Of a stretch of 64,000 bases of DNA, positions 36,798 to 46,360 are shown in pieces. Under the pieces are notes generated by a model. It saw only the letters and a program-made list of their open reading frames with translations. It was not told where the DNA came from and made no database searches. The stretch comes from Candidatus Omnitrophus magneticus (GTDB lineage Bacteria; Omnitrophota; Gorgyraeia; Tantalellales; Tantalellaceae): the NCBI GenBank assembly GCA_000954095.1, contig JYNY01000634.1:1-64000 (forward strand). The letters run 5' to 3'. Position 1 is the stretch's first letter; the number at the start of each line of letters is the position of its first letter. Both the position numbers and the translations under genes were made by a program.

Positions 36798-37574
36798 CTA
36801 TCCCTTTTTTAGCTGTCTTAAAAATTCACTCCAAGGAAACTTCCTGCCCGGGCATTCGGTCTTAGCGTTTCGCACCTTGCCATGCCTTAAAATACGGGCA
36901 TTTGAAATCTTATAAAATTTACGGAGTTTTTCAACAAGAAAAATTAATGATCTCATTTGCTTAGGCGTAACTTTCTCAACTGAAAAATTTCCGACAAGAC
37001 AGATTCCGATTCCTCTTTCATTCATATTATTAGCCTTACAATGGGCGCCATCCATCTGCTTTATCCATCTCGGAGTAGCTTCAATTTGCCCATCAGCTTT
37101 TCCACATGTTCCATTATCAATAACAAAATGATACCCTACGCCGCCTTCCCAACCCCTATTTTTATGGGCATTATTAATCTGCGTGGAACTTCCCACATCA
37201 GTAGCACTGTGATGAATAATAATATATTTCCATTTAGAGTTTGGATAAAGCGTTACAACATCTTTTCGAGGAGACGCATCGGGTACAATCAATTTCTGCC
37301 CAATTTCTATATCCCGCACATTAAATATTTTATTTACCTTTTTAATCATCTCTTCATCAACATTATACATTTGGCTTATTCGCCAAAGTGTTTCACCGGG
37401 AGCTACTGTATGATAAACATTTTGTTTCATTTCTTTTACAGTAGTAGGAAGGGGGCATGGCCCTAATGATAAAGGCTTACTAGGCGGTTTAACTGAAGTA
37501 CATGAAGCAGAAAATAATAAAAGCGCGACTATGGTAATTTTACTTAAAATATTATTTATTTTAAACTTTCGCAT
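36798..37574 (-). CDS. Lipoprotein N-acetylmuramoyl-L-alanine amidase with LysM domain
   Basis: Cuts the peptide from the glycan in the cell wall. Signal peptide with lipobox LFSASC (Cys near residue 25), a LysM domain (~54-100: HTVAPGETLWRISQMYN, IGQKLIVP), and an amidase_2/PGRP domain with zinc ligands in IIIHHSAT, RHGKV and TECPG. Lipidation would tie it to a membrane, probably at the periplasmic face. Length 258 aa. Confidence 0.92.
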   Translation of the reverse strand: MRKFKINNILSKITIVALLLFSASCTSVKPPSKPLSLGPCPLPTTVKEMKQNVYHTVAPGETLWRISQMYNVDEEMIKKVNKIFNVRDIEIGQKLIVPDASPRKDVVTLYPNSKWKYIIIHHSATDVGSSTQINNAHKNRGWEGGVGYHFVIDNGTCGKADGQIEATPRWIKQMDGAHCKANNMNERGIGICLVGNFSVEKVTPKQMRSLIFLVEKLRKFYKISNARILRHGKVRNAKTECPGRKFPWSEFLRQLKKG

Positions 37575-37641
37575 TTTTTTATAAGTCCCTGCCTAAAAAA
37601 TCTGTTTCTAAAAAATTCATAATTACGCGCGACAATGGGAT

Positions 37642-37669
37642 ATTATACTCATTCCTATAAAAAATACAA
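37642..37669 (-). promoter_or_regulatory. Promoter candidate for the amidase-STAS genes
   Basis: On the - strand TTGTAT (37664-37669), 16 bases, then TATAAT (37642-37647). The -10 is perfect, the -35 only half matched. It lies about 70 bases before the amidase start. Confidence 0.35.
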
Positions 37670-37745
37670 TAATTTTTGACTAAACTAACTCATGTAAACG
37701 GCATATTTTTCTAGTCTAAAAAGACCTAAAAAATTCTTCCCCACG

Positions 37746-40448
37746 CTATACCCTAGATAAAATAGCCCTTAGAACAGTATTCCGTTTTGCTAATTCCATC
37801 ACTAAAAATGGAATAAGCGATATACTTACAACTATCACCCATTCAAAAAATACTAATGTTTCTGTTTTAAAAACTCGTTGTAAAAATGGAATTTGAACCA
37901 CAGCTACCTGCAATATAAAAGAACCAGCCACAGCCAATATAAGTTTTTTATTTGTGAATATTCCAAGTTTGAATAATGATTCACTTGTACTACGGCAATT
38001 GAAAGAATGAAATAATTGACTCACCGCGAGAACGATAAACGCGGCTGTTCTTGCCCTTGCGAGTCCCCTGTCTTCTATAAAAAAAACAAAATAAAACGCG
38101 CCTAAACTGCATAAAGCTATTAACAAACCTTGAACGATAATAAGTATCGCCCTATTTTTAGAAACAATAGGTTCATTTGACCTGCGCGGCTTTTGTTTCA
38201 TAATACCTGAAGTTACAGAGTCAACGCCAAGCGCTAAAGCCGGCAAACCATCAGTAACTAAATTCACCCAAAGTATGTGAATAGGAAGTAGCGGTGACGG
38301 AAAACCCGCGAAAACAGCGATAAACATTACTAATATTTCACCCGCGTTACATGAAAACAAATAATGTATAAATTTTTTAATATTTTCATAAATGCCTCGG
38401 CCCTCTTCTACCGCTGAAACAATTGAGGCAAAGTTATCATCCGTGATAACCATATCTGAAACTTCTTTTGTCACATCAGTGCCTGTAATACCCATAGCCA
38501 CACCGATATCGGATTCTTTAATAGCTGGCGCGTCATTCACGCCGTCGCCAGTCATAGCTGTAACAGCTCCTTTTTCACGCCACGCTTTGACTATTTTTAA
38601 TTTGTGTTCCGGTGCTACTCTCGCGTAAACGGATATATTTTCCACATTTTTCTTAAATGATAATTCATCCATGCTGTCCAGTTCTTCTCCGGATAAAGCG
38701 ATAGAATTTTCTTTAAAAAATCCGAGTTCGCGCGCGATTGCTACAGCTGTATTTTTATGGTCTCCTGTTATCATCACTGTTTTTATACCGGCACTTTCAC
38801 AATCTTTTATCGCGAGTTTCACTTCTTCTCTAGGTGGATCCATCATCGCGATAAGCCCGGCAAATGTAACAGATTTCTCAACTGATAAAATTTGTTCTCT
38901 ATCCGGCTTCTTCTCTATTTTTTTATACGCTACTGCTAAAACACGCATAGCGCTGTCACCAAACAGCGTATTAATTTTATTTATTTCTTCTCGGTCTTTC
39001 TGTGTTATTTTTCGTTCTACTCCGTTTTCATAAACCGTTTCGCAATCTTTTAAAATAATATCCGGCGCGCCTTTTATAAAAGCAATAGAGACATTTTCCT
39101 TTTCACGGATCACCGTCATTTTTTTTCTATTAGAATCAAACGGAATTTCATCAATAAATTTAAATTCTTTTTCCTTATCGGATTTAATAATCCCAGCCTT
39201 ACCAGCTAGTGTTAAAAGAGCGCCTTCTGTGGGATCTCCTAAAATTTTATAAACTCCGTTATCCGCGTTTAAATCAGCGCTATTACATAAAACAGATATT
39301 TCAAAAATTTTTAATAATTCAGGAAAAGAAGCCGTATTCACTGATTTTGAATCCATCAAAAATTCTCCTGACGGCGCGTATCCAACGCCTGAAACGTCAA
39401 ACATTTTTCCGCCGGCAAAAATTTTTCTTACTGTCATTTCATTTCTCGTAAGTGTTCCTGTTTTATCAGAACATATCACAGTAACACTTCCCAAAGTTTC
39501 AACAGAAGGAAGCTTCCTGATTAAAACATGCCTCTTAACCATACGTTGAACGCCTAAAGCAAGCGCTATTGTCACAACAGCAGGCAATCCTTCAGGGATA
39601 GCCGCGACAGCAAGGCTTACTGACGTAAGAAACACATCAAAAATATTTCCGCCGCGCATGATACCCAAAGCAAAAACTATTCCCACCATAATAAAACATG
39701 CCAGAACAATAAATTTTCCAAATGATTCCAAACGTTTCTGTAACGGCGTATCCTCCATACCTATTTCTTGAATCATTCCCGCTATTTTACCAAGCTCTGT
39801 ATTCATGCCTGTTTCAGTGGCTATTACAACCGCTCTCCCGCTCGACACGTGAGTTCCCATGTAAACCATGTTAATCCGATCCGCCAAAGAAATATCTTGA
39901 TTATTCAACGTTTGATGAGTTTTTATAACAGGCGTTGATTCTCCTGTAAGAGAAGCCTCTCCCACTGAAAAATTTGAAGTAAGCCATAAAACCCTGCCGT
40001 CAGCGGGAATATTATCTCCTATTTCTATTTCTATAATATCTCCCGGAACAATTTGTTCAGAAGGAATACTTACACGTTTCCCATCCCTTATAACCTTTGA
40101 ATTAGGACTGGATAATTTTTTTAACGCGGCTAAAGATTTCTCTGCTCTATATTCTTGTATAAAACCTAAACAAGCGTTTAAAAATATTATCGCGACTATC
40201 GCACCTGCGTCTACCCATTCTCCCAAAAAACCTGACACAAGCCCGGCGCCCGCTAAAATCCACATCATAAAATCATTAAACTGACTTAAGAAAATTTTTA
40301 ATGCTGAAATCTGACGGCCTTCGTTAAGACGATTTAAACCGTATTTCTTAAGCCTTTCCCGCGCGTCCGCGTCATTTAGACCTAATGAAATATTAGAAGT
40401 GAATAATTTTACAACATCACTCGCAGATTTACTCCACCACTTAGACAT
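37746..40448 (-). CDS. Calcium-type (P2A) cation-transporting P-type ATPase
   Basis: Pump of the SERCA/PMR1 type. TGES in the actuator, DKTGT with phosphorylated Asp328, [21 protein letters not shown] hinge, and ion-site residues: PEGLP in M4 (285-289) and [10 protein letters not shown] in M6 with the Asn and Asp that bind calcium or manganese. 900 aa is full length. It starts 15 bases after a DtxR-like protein gene, which suggests a metal-responsive unit; manganese or iron efflux is possible as well as calcium. This pump differs in its M4 motif from the one at 19686-22253. Confidence 0.93.
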   Translation of the reverse strand: MSKWWSKSASDVVKLFTSNISLGLNDADARERLKKYGLNRLNEGRQISALKIFLSQFNDFMMWILAGAGLVSGFLGEWVDAGAIVAIIFLNACLGFIQEYRAEKSLAALKKLSSPNSKVIRDGKRVSIPSEQIVPGDIIEIEIGDNIPADGRVLWLTSNFSVGEASLTGESTPVIKTHQTLNNQDISLADRINMVYMGTHVSSGRAVVIATETGMNTELGKIAGMIQEIGMEDTPLQKRLESFGKFIVLACFIMVGIVFALGIMRGGNIFDVFLTSVSLAVAAIPEGLPAVVTIALALGVQRMVKRHVLIRKLPSVETLGSVTVICSDKTGTLTRNEMTVRKIFAGGKMFDVSGVGYAPSGEFLMDSKSVNTASFPELLKIFEISVLCNSADLNADNGVYKILGDPTEGALLTLAGKAGIIKSDKEKEFKFIDEIPFDSNRKKMTVIREKENVSIAFIKGAPDIILKDCETVYENGVERKITQKDREEINKINTLFGDSAMRVLAVAYKKIEKKPDREQILSVEKSVTFAGLIAMMDPPREEVKLAIKDCESAGIKTVMITGDHKNTAVAIARELGFFKENSIALSGEELDSMDELSFKKNVENISVYARVAPEHKLKIVKAWREKGAVTAMTGDGVNDAPAIKESDIGVAMGITGTDVTKEVSDMVITDDNFASIVSAVEEGRGIYENIKKFIHYLFSCNAGEILVMFIAVFAGFPSPLLPIHILWVNLVTDGLPALALGVDSVTSGIMKQKPRRSNEPIVSKNRAILIIVQGLLIALCSLGAFYFVFFIEDRGLARARTAAFIVLAVSQLFHSFNCRSTSESLFKLGIFTNKKLILAVAGSFILQVAVVQIPFLQRVFKTETLVFFEWVIVVSISLIPFLVMELAKRNTVLRAILSRV

Positions 40449-40463
40449 ACTCTCCTCCTTGTA

Positions 40464-41099
40464 TCAAACAATTCTCACATAAATTTCCGACGCAAACTCT
40501 TTATCAACCGCGAATTGACTTTTCCCATGCTGAATAACATAAGAAGGAAACCGGCAAATAAGAGAAAGCTCTATATTAGGCAATATCCCCATAACAATAG
40601 CTTTCTGTAAAGCATTATGATTTTTTGTTTCAAGATACGCGACCTTTGCCTTTTTCCCAATTTCTAATTCCGTAAGCGGCATAATAATTTTTTTTAAAGC
40701 GCCTTTTCCCTTGCTACAGCATTTCCCTTCCGGGATAGGCTTTCCATGCGGGCATGTTTTAGGATGCCCTAAAAGCGCGCAAATATTATCATCCAATCCC
40801 TTACGAAGAAGATGTTCAAATTTACATCCGGATGAATAAAGTTCATTTTTTTTCACGTCTAAAACATCCATTAAAAGCCTTTCAGCAAGCCTCTTCCTCC
40901 TGACAGCACTTTTAGCTTCTTCCCATCCCTTATATTCTAAAATTATTTTTTCACCTGAAATAGTAATATATTTTTTTTCCGCGAGCTCGAACGCGTCCGC
41001 GATATCTTCTATTTTTTTTAAATTAAAATATTCTTTTTTGTTTTCAAATATTTCAATCCATATATCCGCTAAAATATGTTCCTGTTTATCTGTAAGCAT
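40464..41099 (-). CDS. DtxR-family metal-binding protein with FeoA domain and reduced winged helix
   Basis: DtxR/MntR proteins are repressors activated by iron or manganese. The dimerisation/metal region is clear (RKRLAERLLMDVLDV, LLGHPKTCPHGKPIPEGKCC) and the last ~75 residues are a FeoA/SH3-like domain. The N-terminal DNA-binding part is short: the segment IEDIADAF leads almost directly into LAEKKYITI, leaving little room for the usual recognition helix. Either the helix-turn-helix is degenerate or it binds DNA differently. It is encoded directly upstream of the calcium-type pump. Confidence 0.8.
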   Translation of the reverse strand: MLTDKQEHILADIWIEIFENKKEYFNLKKIEDIADAFELAEKKYITISGEKIILEYKGWEEAKSAVRRKRLAERLLMDVLDVKKNELYSSGCKFEHLLRKGLDDNICALLGHPKTCPHGKPIPEGKCCSKGKGALKKIIMPLTELEIGKKAKVAYLETKNHNALQKAIVMGILPNIELSLICRFPSYVIQHGKSQFAVDKEFASEIYVRIV

Positions 41100-41126
41100 C
41101 TCTTATCTCCTAATAATTCGTTTATA

Positions 41127-41143
41127 CGCCGGGCGCTCCGGCG
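41127..41143. promoter_or_regulatory. GC-rich inverted repeat in the leader of the DtxR-like gene
   Basis: CGCCGG and CCGGCG surround GCGCT, an isolated GC-only palindrome in AT-rich DNA, 28-44 bases before the gene start. It could be an operator for the DtxR-like protein or an RNA hairpin. No T run follows, so it is not an intrinsic terminator. Confidence 0.4.
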
Positions 41144-41214
41144 CAACATAGCTTTTTTTGTAGCGATAATTTTAAAGAATAACTAAAAAAGCCATTTTTA
41201 AAAATGTTATTTTC

Positions 41215-41251
41215 GCGCAAAAATAAAAAAATTTATTTTTTGTTTTTGTGC
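41215..41251 (-). terminator. Possible terminator after the membrane-anchored protein gene
   Basis: GCGCAAAAATAAAAAAAT pairs with TTATTTTTTGTTTTTGTGC through about 15 pairs including two G-T. It lies 18 bases beyond the end of the 41269-42096 gene. The stem is AT-rich, so strength is uncertain. Confidence 0.4.
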
Positions 41252-41268
41252 CGGAGCCACGATTCGTC

Positions 41269-42096
41269 TCATTTTTTCTTAGACGTTATTCTTTTATAAA
41301 CCAAAACCCCCGCCGGTACAACTATTACCGTCCATAGCCATTGCCAATTGGATGAAAAAAATTTGCATACTAAAACAGATGGAGAAACTTCAACTTTAAT
41401 CCATTTGTCAAATGTCCTAATAGTTCTAGGAGTTTCTTTACCCTCCACAAAAAAAAGAGCTGTCAATGTAAGATATAAAAATTGTCCGCCAGATTTTAAT
41501 GGTGTAATTTCCCATTTCCATTCGGTATTGCCTGAGCCTGTTACTGCCTGCAATTCAGGAGTTATAGCTGTTATTTTAAAATTAGTTCCGGTTAAACTCG
41601 CTGACATCCTATTAGAAATAAGGACTTTATCGCCGTCTTTATCTCCTTCTAATTCAATTTCTTTTTTAAGTTCTTCAATACTACTACGCATACTAAGTAA
41701 AAGTTTTATCATACCCGGCTTGTCAAGTTGCATTGCATTAGGAGTATTAAACGCGATATTGCCGAACTCTAACGAACCAATTATTTTATCAACCACGTTG
41801 GTGTTATAATTAGATTCTGTCTCTTCTGACACTAAAGAAGCCGTAAAATCAACCGAGGCAAGTGTTTTAACCTTCATAGCATCATAAGGAGAAGCAGACA
41901 TTACACTACCGGATGGCGTCATCTCATTAATTAATCGAACTCTATCATCAGATTTTAATTCATCCCGCTCGGATTCTACCGGTTCACCCGCCATAGGAGG
42001 ATACGCTATACGCGCCATTTGGCAGGGCTGATTTAAAATCGCAAAACAAAAAAATAAAATCAGTCCCCCTGCTAAAAATAAAAAAATATTTTTCAC
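41269..42096 (-). CDS. Membrane-anchored protein with C-terminal beta domain and terminal helix, function unknown
   Basis: I do not recognise the family with confidence. An N-terminal helix (residues 3-20) is followed by a ~115-residue low-complexity linker, a short coiled-coil (SIEELKKEIELEGDK), then a beta-rich domain of about 80 residues: MSASLTGTNFKI, EWKWEITPLKSG, LYLTLTALFFV, RTIRTFDKWIKVEV. A second helix (LWTVIVVPAGVLVY) and a lysine tail end the protein. The beta domain faces outside if both helices cross the membrane. Its ATG overlaps the stop of the NfnA-like gene by 4 bases, so the two are coupled. Confidence 0.6.
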   Translation of the reverse strand: MKNIFLFLAGGLILFFCFAILNQPCQMARIAYPPMAGEPVESERDELKSDDRVRLINEMTPSGSVMSASPYDAMKVKTLASVDFTASLVSEETESNYNTNVVDKIIGSLEFGNIAFNTPNAMQLDKPGMIKLLLSMRSSIEELKKEIELEGDKDGDKVLISNRMSASLTGTNFKITAITPELQAVTGSGNTEWKWEITPLKSGGQFLYLTLTALFFVEGKETPRTIRTFDKWIKVEVSPSVLVCKFFSSNWQWLWTVIVVPAGVLVYKRITSKKK

Positions 42097-42938
42097 GCGC
42101 TGTCCCTATTGTTTTCTTTAGATAAAAGACGGCAAATGTGTTTTTCTTTTTCTTCGTAAATTTTATTACGTTTTTCCAAATTTTCCCAATCCACTAAACG
42201 CGCGTCAAATTCAGGTCCATCCACGCATGAAAATTTAATTTTACCGCCGACAGTTACCCTGCACGAGCCGCACATCCCTGTCGCGTCCACCATTAAAGCG
42301 TTAAGCGACACTATTGTATCAACATTATATTTTTTTGTAATCAAAAAAACTTGTTTCATCATAGGAATAGGACCGACAGCATAAACTAAATCGTATTTAT
42401 TTTCTTTTAATAATTTATCTAATATAACGGTATTAAAACCTTTAATACCAAGAGAGCCGTCATCTGTGGCTATAAAAAATTCATCCGCTATTTTTTCAAT
42501 TTCATCTTTTAAAATAACTAAAGATTTAGTCCGCGCGCCTAAAATAGCGGTAACATGATTATCCTGTTTCATATCACGCGCGACAGGAAATATCTCGGCA
42601 ATACCAACTCCGCCCGCGATTGTAATAACCCTGCCGTACTTTTTTACGCAAGTGGGATGACCCAACGGCCCTAAAACAGAATAAAGCTCGTCCCCCTTAT
42701 TCATGCTCCCTAAAAGTTTAGTGCTAAACCCGATTTCCTGAAATATAAAAACTACCGCGCCTTTTTTGATATCAGTGTCAACTATAGTCAAAGGAATCCT
42801 TTCACCTTTTTCCGTAGCCATAATAACCGCGAATTCTCCGGCCTTTGCTTTCTCAGCAATTAAAGGCACTTCTACTTCTATTAAAGAAACTCTTGTTTCA
42901 TTATCAATAGCTAAAATTTTTTTATCAATGATACGCAT
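42093..42938 (-). CDS. NfnA/SudB-type ferredoxin-NADP reductase alpha-like flavoprotein
   Basis: FAD- and NAD-binding reductase subunit with a 2Fe-2S site. VITIAGGVGIAEIFPVA is the NAD(P) loop, and GMCGSCRVTVGG with CVDGPEFDARLVDW gives the cysteines of the iron-sulfur cluster. In characterised NfnAB and sulfide dehydrogenase the partner is a glutamate-synthase-like subunit. That gene is not beside it here; instead an unknown membrane-anchored protein follows. The partner may be elsewhere, so the electron acceptor is open. Confidence 0.88.
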   Translation of the reverse strand: MRIIDKKILAIDNETRVSLIEVEVPLIAEKAKAGEFAVIMATEKGERIPLTIVDTDIKKGAVVFIFQEIGFSTKLLGSMNKGDELYSVLGPLGHPTCVKKYGRVITIAGGVGIAEIFPVARDMKQDNHVTAILGARTKSLVILKDEIEKIADEFFIATDDGSLGIKGFNTVILDKLLKENKYDLVYAVGPIPMMKQVFLITKKYNVDTIVSLNALMVDATGMCGSCRVTVGGKIKFSCVDGPEFDARLVDWENLEKRNKIYEEKEKHICRLLSKENNRDSA

Positions 42939-42979
42939 GGACTTATCCTTTTAAAATCTTAAATTTTAATAATATCATC

Positions 42980-44203
42980 CTATACCACTACCACCGGCCG
43001 CCACAAAAAAACTTTATCATTCGGACGGGCTAAAAAAGAGATTTTTACGGCAATCTTCTCGCCTTTTACCGCGCTCGAAAATTTTTTATGATTTTTTTCT
43101 ATTTCCGAGACTTTAAAAAATTCCGCGGGAGTATTTTTCCCGGAAATTAAAATCTCATCACCCGTGTTTAAATTTCCCGCTCTTAAAATAATTTCAGCGA
43201 CACTAATTTTTTTATAAAATTTTACGACTTCCCCGATATATATTTTTTCATATTCATTTTTAAGTTCTCTTGAAAATTCTTTTCCGCCCGGCGTCCCGTC
43301 ATAAAATCCGCTCGAAAAACCTCTGTTATAAACTTTTTTCAATTTTTTTTCTAATAAAATTTTTTCTTTATCGCTATAATCGCCGTTTAAACACAGGTCT
43401 ATCGCCCTTCTATAAACAGAAGTGGCTATTTTAACATAGTCGCTAGACCTTGCCCTGCCTTCTATTTTAAACGCGGATACCCCGAGATTAATCAACCGGT
43501 CAATAAAATAAATACCGCATAAATCTTTCGGACTCATTAAAAAATTTTTACCGGCCAAAAAACTAACCTCTTTTTCGGCATCAACTATAGTAAATAAACG
43601 TCTGCACGGCTGAAGGCACTCCCCTCTATTAGCTGATTTTCCAAAAGTATATTGCGACATAAAACATCTGCCTGAAATCCCAACACACATTGCGCCATGA
43701 ATAAAAACTTCAATCCCGCATGAAATATTTTTCTCTTTTATTTTTAAAGTAATATTTTTTATATCTTTAATGGAACACTCGCGCGCTAAAACAATTTTTG
43801 AAACACCAAGCGACGCGTAAAAAGAAAACGCCTCAAAATTTGAGACACTAGCCTGAGTTGAAAGATGAATTTCAAGCCCCATCTTTTTAGCTAAATTTAA
43901 AACAGCCATATCCCATAAAATTACCGCGTCGACTCCAGTTGATTTAGCCTTATCCAAAATCTTTTTCACCTTATTAATTTCATTATCGTATATTAAAACA
44001 TTCAGACTCAAATAGCCCTTTTTACCGTTATCATGCAAAAATTTCATTATCTTCGGCATTTCCATTAAATCAAAATTACTAGCCCGCGCGCGCATATTAA
44101 GTCCTTTAACTCCGAAATAAACGCTGTCAGCTCCGCTTTTTACAGCACTAGTGAGGCATGCCCAATCTCCCGCGGGAGCTATTAATTCAGGATAATAATT
44201 CAT
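42980..44203 (-). CDS. U32-family peptidase-like protein
   Basis: Members include RlhA/TrhP-type RNA hydroxylation proteins and putative collagenases. ELIAPAGDW at the N-terminus, LSTQASVSN, and the cysteines in GRCFMSQYTFGKSANRGECLQPCRR are family signatures. I start at ATG 44203, nine codons... upstream of ELIAPAG being the family's usual beginning; the frame stays open to 44305 and a GAGGAG at ~44275 has no in-frame start at proper distance. The gene order after the DUF486 gene suggests co-transcription. RNA modification is more likely than proteolysis, from known relatives. Confidence 0.88.
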   Translation of the reverse strand: MNYYPELIAPAGDWACLTSAVKSGADSVYFGVKGLNMRARASNFDLMEMPKIMKFLHDNGKKGYLSLNVLIYDNEINKVKKILDKAKSTGVDAVILWDMAVLNLAKKMGLEIHLSTQASVSNFEAFSFYASLGVSKIVLARECSIKDIKNITLKIKEKNISCGIEVFIHGAMCVGISGRCFMSQYTFGKSANRGECLQPCRRLFTIVDAEKEVSFLAGKNFLMSPKDLCGIYFIDRLINLGVSAFKIEGRARSSDYVKIATSVYRRAIDLCLNGDYSDKEKILLEKKLKKVYNRGFSSGFYDGTPGGKEFSRELKNEYEKIYIGEVVKFYKKISVAEIILRAGNLNTGDEILISGKNTPAEFFKVSEIEKNHKKFSSAVKGEKIAVKISFLARPNDKVFLWRPVVVV

Positions 44204-44264
44204 AATAAAAATTTCGTTACGCAAAAAAGTATTTGCCCTAGACAAATGCTTTTCACTGGTAGAG

Positions 44265-44615
44265 TTAACGAACTCCTCCTCTAAAAATACAAAATACAGC
44301 CGCAATAATAAAAAAAGACGCTAAAATATATTCCTGCTTAAAACCTTCTTTCATATAAAAAATAGAAAATGGAATAAAAACAATTAATGTTATCGCTTCC
44401 TGTAAAATTTTTAATTGCCCAAGATTCATAACCTGATGGCCCACGCGGTTAGCCGGCACTTGAATTAAATATTCAAAAAACGCTATCCCCCAGCTAATAA
44501 AAGCCGCTATTATCCATGGTTTAGCGTTAAAATTTTTTAAATGCCCATACCAAGCGAATGTCATAAAAATATTACTAAAAACAAGCATAAGAATAGTAAT
44601 CAAAATTCTTCCCAT
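44265..44615 (-). CDS. DMT-superfamily small membrane protein (DUF486)
   Basis: About 116 residues with four predicted helices. The family signature is clear: FMTFAWYGHLK, WGIAFFEYLIQVPANRVG, QLKILQEAITLIVFIPFS. I use ATG 44615 with GGAGG 11 bases upstream; the longer GTG start at 44633 would overlap that site. Function is unknown; the family is widespread and small. Confidence 0.85.
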   Translation of the reverse strand: MGRILITILMLVFSNIFMTFAWYGHLKNFNAKPWIIAAFISWGIAFFEYLIQVPANRVGHQVMNLGQLKILQEAITLIVFIPFSIFYMKEGFKQEYILASFFIIAAVFCIFRGGVR

Positions 44616-44722
44616 AACACCGCGACCCTCCACGTATTTTATCTAAAAAAATACAATTCATCACATAATTTCTACGCGACAATTGTATAATTTAAACGAT
44701 ATAAAAACAACATATCTTTAAA

Positions 44723-44900
44723 CCCGGATTTTGCAATAGGCCTTTGGCAAAATGTCTCTAAATTTTTGATACTACTCAGTTACGCTCGCAAAAATATCCT
44801 CAGCGTATTGCAAAGAATACGCTTTCGTCATTTTTGCTCGCAAGCCTTGTATTATCAAAAATTTAGGCCATTTTTCTCGAAGTCTATCGCAAAATCCGGG
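44723..44900. repeat. 178-bp inverted-repeat element, copy 2 (MITE-like, opposite orientation)
   Basis: Same length and ends as copy 1 at 19507-19684. The reverse complement of this copy differs from copy 1 at about 8 positions by my count, clustered in the outer arms. TTTAA is present at 44717-44721 and 44901-44905, one base off the left edge, so a target duplication is possible but not clean. It lies between the DUF486 gene and the terminator of the nucleotidyltransferase gene. Confidence 0.85.
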
Positions 44901-44933
44901 TTTAATCCAAAAATTATAAAATTTTATAAAAAA

Positions 44934-44981
44934 AAATGGCCTTTTCAGCCCGGCCTGCGTCGAGGGCTAAAAAAGCCATTT
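44934..44981 (-). terminator. Intrinsic terminator of the sugar nucleotidyltransferase gene
   Basis: On the - strand AAATGGC and AGCCC pair with GGGCT and GGCCATTT in nested order, followed by a run of nine T. It begins 28 bases after the stop of the 45009-45755 gene. Confidence 0.6.
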
Positions 44982-45008
44982 ACATAAAACTTTTCTTATT
45001 TCTAAAAC

Positions 45009-45755
45009 TTATAATCCACGCTTAATATACTCTTCATCCGCCTTGGCAAGTGAAATTTTATCTCCTATATCATACCAACCTTCATTAAAAACAAATCCAT
45101 ATACATCCTCATTTTCACTCATCCATTTCACAAAATTTCCGGGCGCGTCTTTTTCAACTACGGATTGCAGATATTGTGAAACCTTTGAGAAAAAAATCGA
45201 AGGAAGATAATATATTCCGGTTGAAGCTAGTGTTCCTTTAGGTGATTTCGGCTTTTCCTCAAAACCTATTATTTTGTTATTATTGTCTACCGACACTATC
45301 CCATATTTCGATGCCAAAGAAATATCTTTAACATCAAATAACGCAACTGCCAATTTTTGTTTTTCTTTAGCAAAAGAAATAAATCTTTTTATATCAAATT
45401 CAAAAAGATTATCTCCTGCCATAATCAAAATATCTTCGTTGGGTTCTTTTTCTGTCAGAACAAGATTTATGTCTCCTATAGCGCCAAGCCTATTATCATT
45501 TGTTGTGGTTTTATCATTTATAATGTCTAAATTAAAGCTATATCTGGCACTATCTTTCCATCCTGACAAACAATCATAAAATTTAGCGTTAGTAACAATA
45601 TAAACACCGTTACAATGCGTGCCTTTTTCTAATTTCCCTAAAATCCTGTCTAAAATAGTAACCCCGCCTACTTTTAAAAGCGGCTTAGGCTTATCCAGAG
45701 TAAGAGGATACAATCGTGTACCATATCCTGCGGCTAAAATTAATCCTTTCATCAT
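45009..45755 (-). CDS. Sugar-phosphate nucleotidyltransferase
   Basis: Transfers a nucleotide to a sugar 1-phosphate for surface-sugar synthesis. The N-terminal loop LAAGYGTRLYPLTLDKPKPLL is the nucleotide-binding signature, then MAGDNLFEFD (metal Asp) and GFEEKPKSPKGTLASTGIYYL. Size (248 aa) and motifs fit the RmlA/GlmU-N group without the left-handed helix domain. The sugar and nucleotide are not assignable; no rhamnose or other sugar genes adjoin it. A terminator follows. Confidence 0.88.
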   Translation of the reverse strand: MMKGLILAAGYGTRLYPLTLDKPKPLLKVGGVTILDRILGKLEKGTHCNGVYIVTNAKFYDCLSGWKDSARYSFNLDIINDKTTTNDNRLGAIGDINLVLTEKEPNEDILIMAGDNLFEFDIKRFISFAKEKQKLAVALFDVKDISLASKYGIVSVDNNNKIIGFEEKPKSPKGTLASTGIYYLPSIFFSKVSQYLQSVVEKDAPGNFVKWMSENEDVYGFVFNEGWYDIGDKISLAKADEEYIKRGL

Positions 45756-45866
45756 TTTTAATTCCTCCTCTTAAATTTTTTATTTTTTTCTTTCCTTATT
45801 CACTCTACACTAAATATAAATTTACCATATAAAATTATATCCGCAAGTTATAGAACTTTTTAAATG

Positions 45867-45894
45867 TTGAAAAATATCATGGAACATCTATAAT
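45867..45894 (+). promoter_or_regulatory. Promoter for the small lipoprotein gene
   Basis: TTGAAA (45867-45872), 16 bases, TATAAT (45889-45894), followed 55 bases later by the ATG at 45950. Both boxes are near consensus. Confidence 0.5.
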
Positions 45895-45949
45895 AAAGAA
45901 GCTTTCAGTATTTCAAAAAAATCTATTAAAAATAAAAAAAGAGAATTTT

Positions 45950-46360
45950 ATGCTCAAAACAAAAAAAATTTACATAACAATAATAATTCTTTCTTTGATT
46001 GCGTCCGGTTGCGCATCCTATAAGCCCGGATTATCCAGCATGTGGGGAGCGGACTATAATGAACTCAGTAAAGTTAAAAGAGACGGCGTTACAAAAGAAA
46101 TAAATATGCCAATAGATAAAACTTTCGACGAGGTATTAAAAATCGCTGGAGAAAATAAACTCACTGTGTTTAAAAAAGATAGTAAAAAGAAATTTTTAAT
46201 ATTGATAGGTTTCCCTAAACAAACTAATACGACACGCGTCGGCGTATTTTTTGAACCTATAAACAACTCTTCAACTATTATCACATTAAGCTCTCTTAGC
46301 TCAGCCACGCTTGTCAAAGCTAAAAAAATAATATTTGAAAATATAAAACCGGAAAAATAA
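45950..46360 (+). CDS. Small predicted lipoprotein
   Basis: 136 residues. A signal peptide with lipobox IASGC (Cys at residue ~21) is followed by CASYKPGLSS, then a ~100-residue alpha-beta domain rich in Lys and Ile, with the pattern KTFDEVLKIAGENKLTVFKKDSKKKFLIL. This resembles small outer-envelope domains of unknown role. It is alone on its strand, driven by its own promoter, and its stop meets the stop of the TPR gene inside a shared palindrome. Confidence 0.7.
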   Translation: MLKTKKIYITIIILSLIASGCASYKPGLSSMWGADYNELSKVKRDGVTKEINMPIDKTFDEVLKIAGENKLTVFKKDSKKKFLILIGFPKQTNTTRVGVFFEPINNSSTIITLSSLSSATLVKAKKIIFENIKPEK

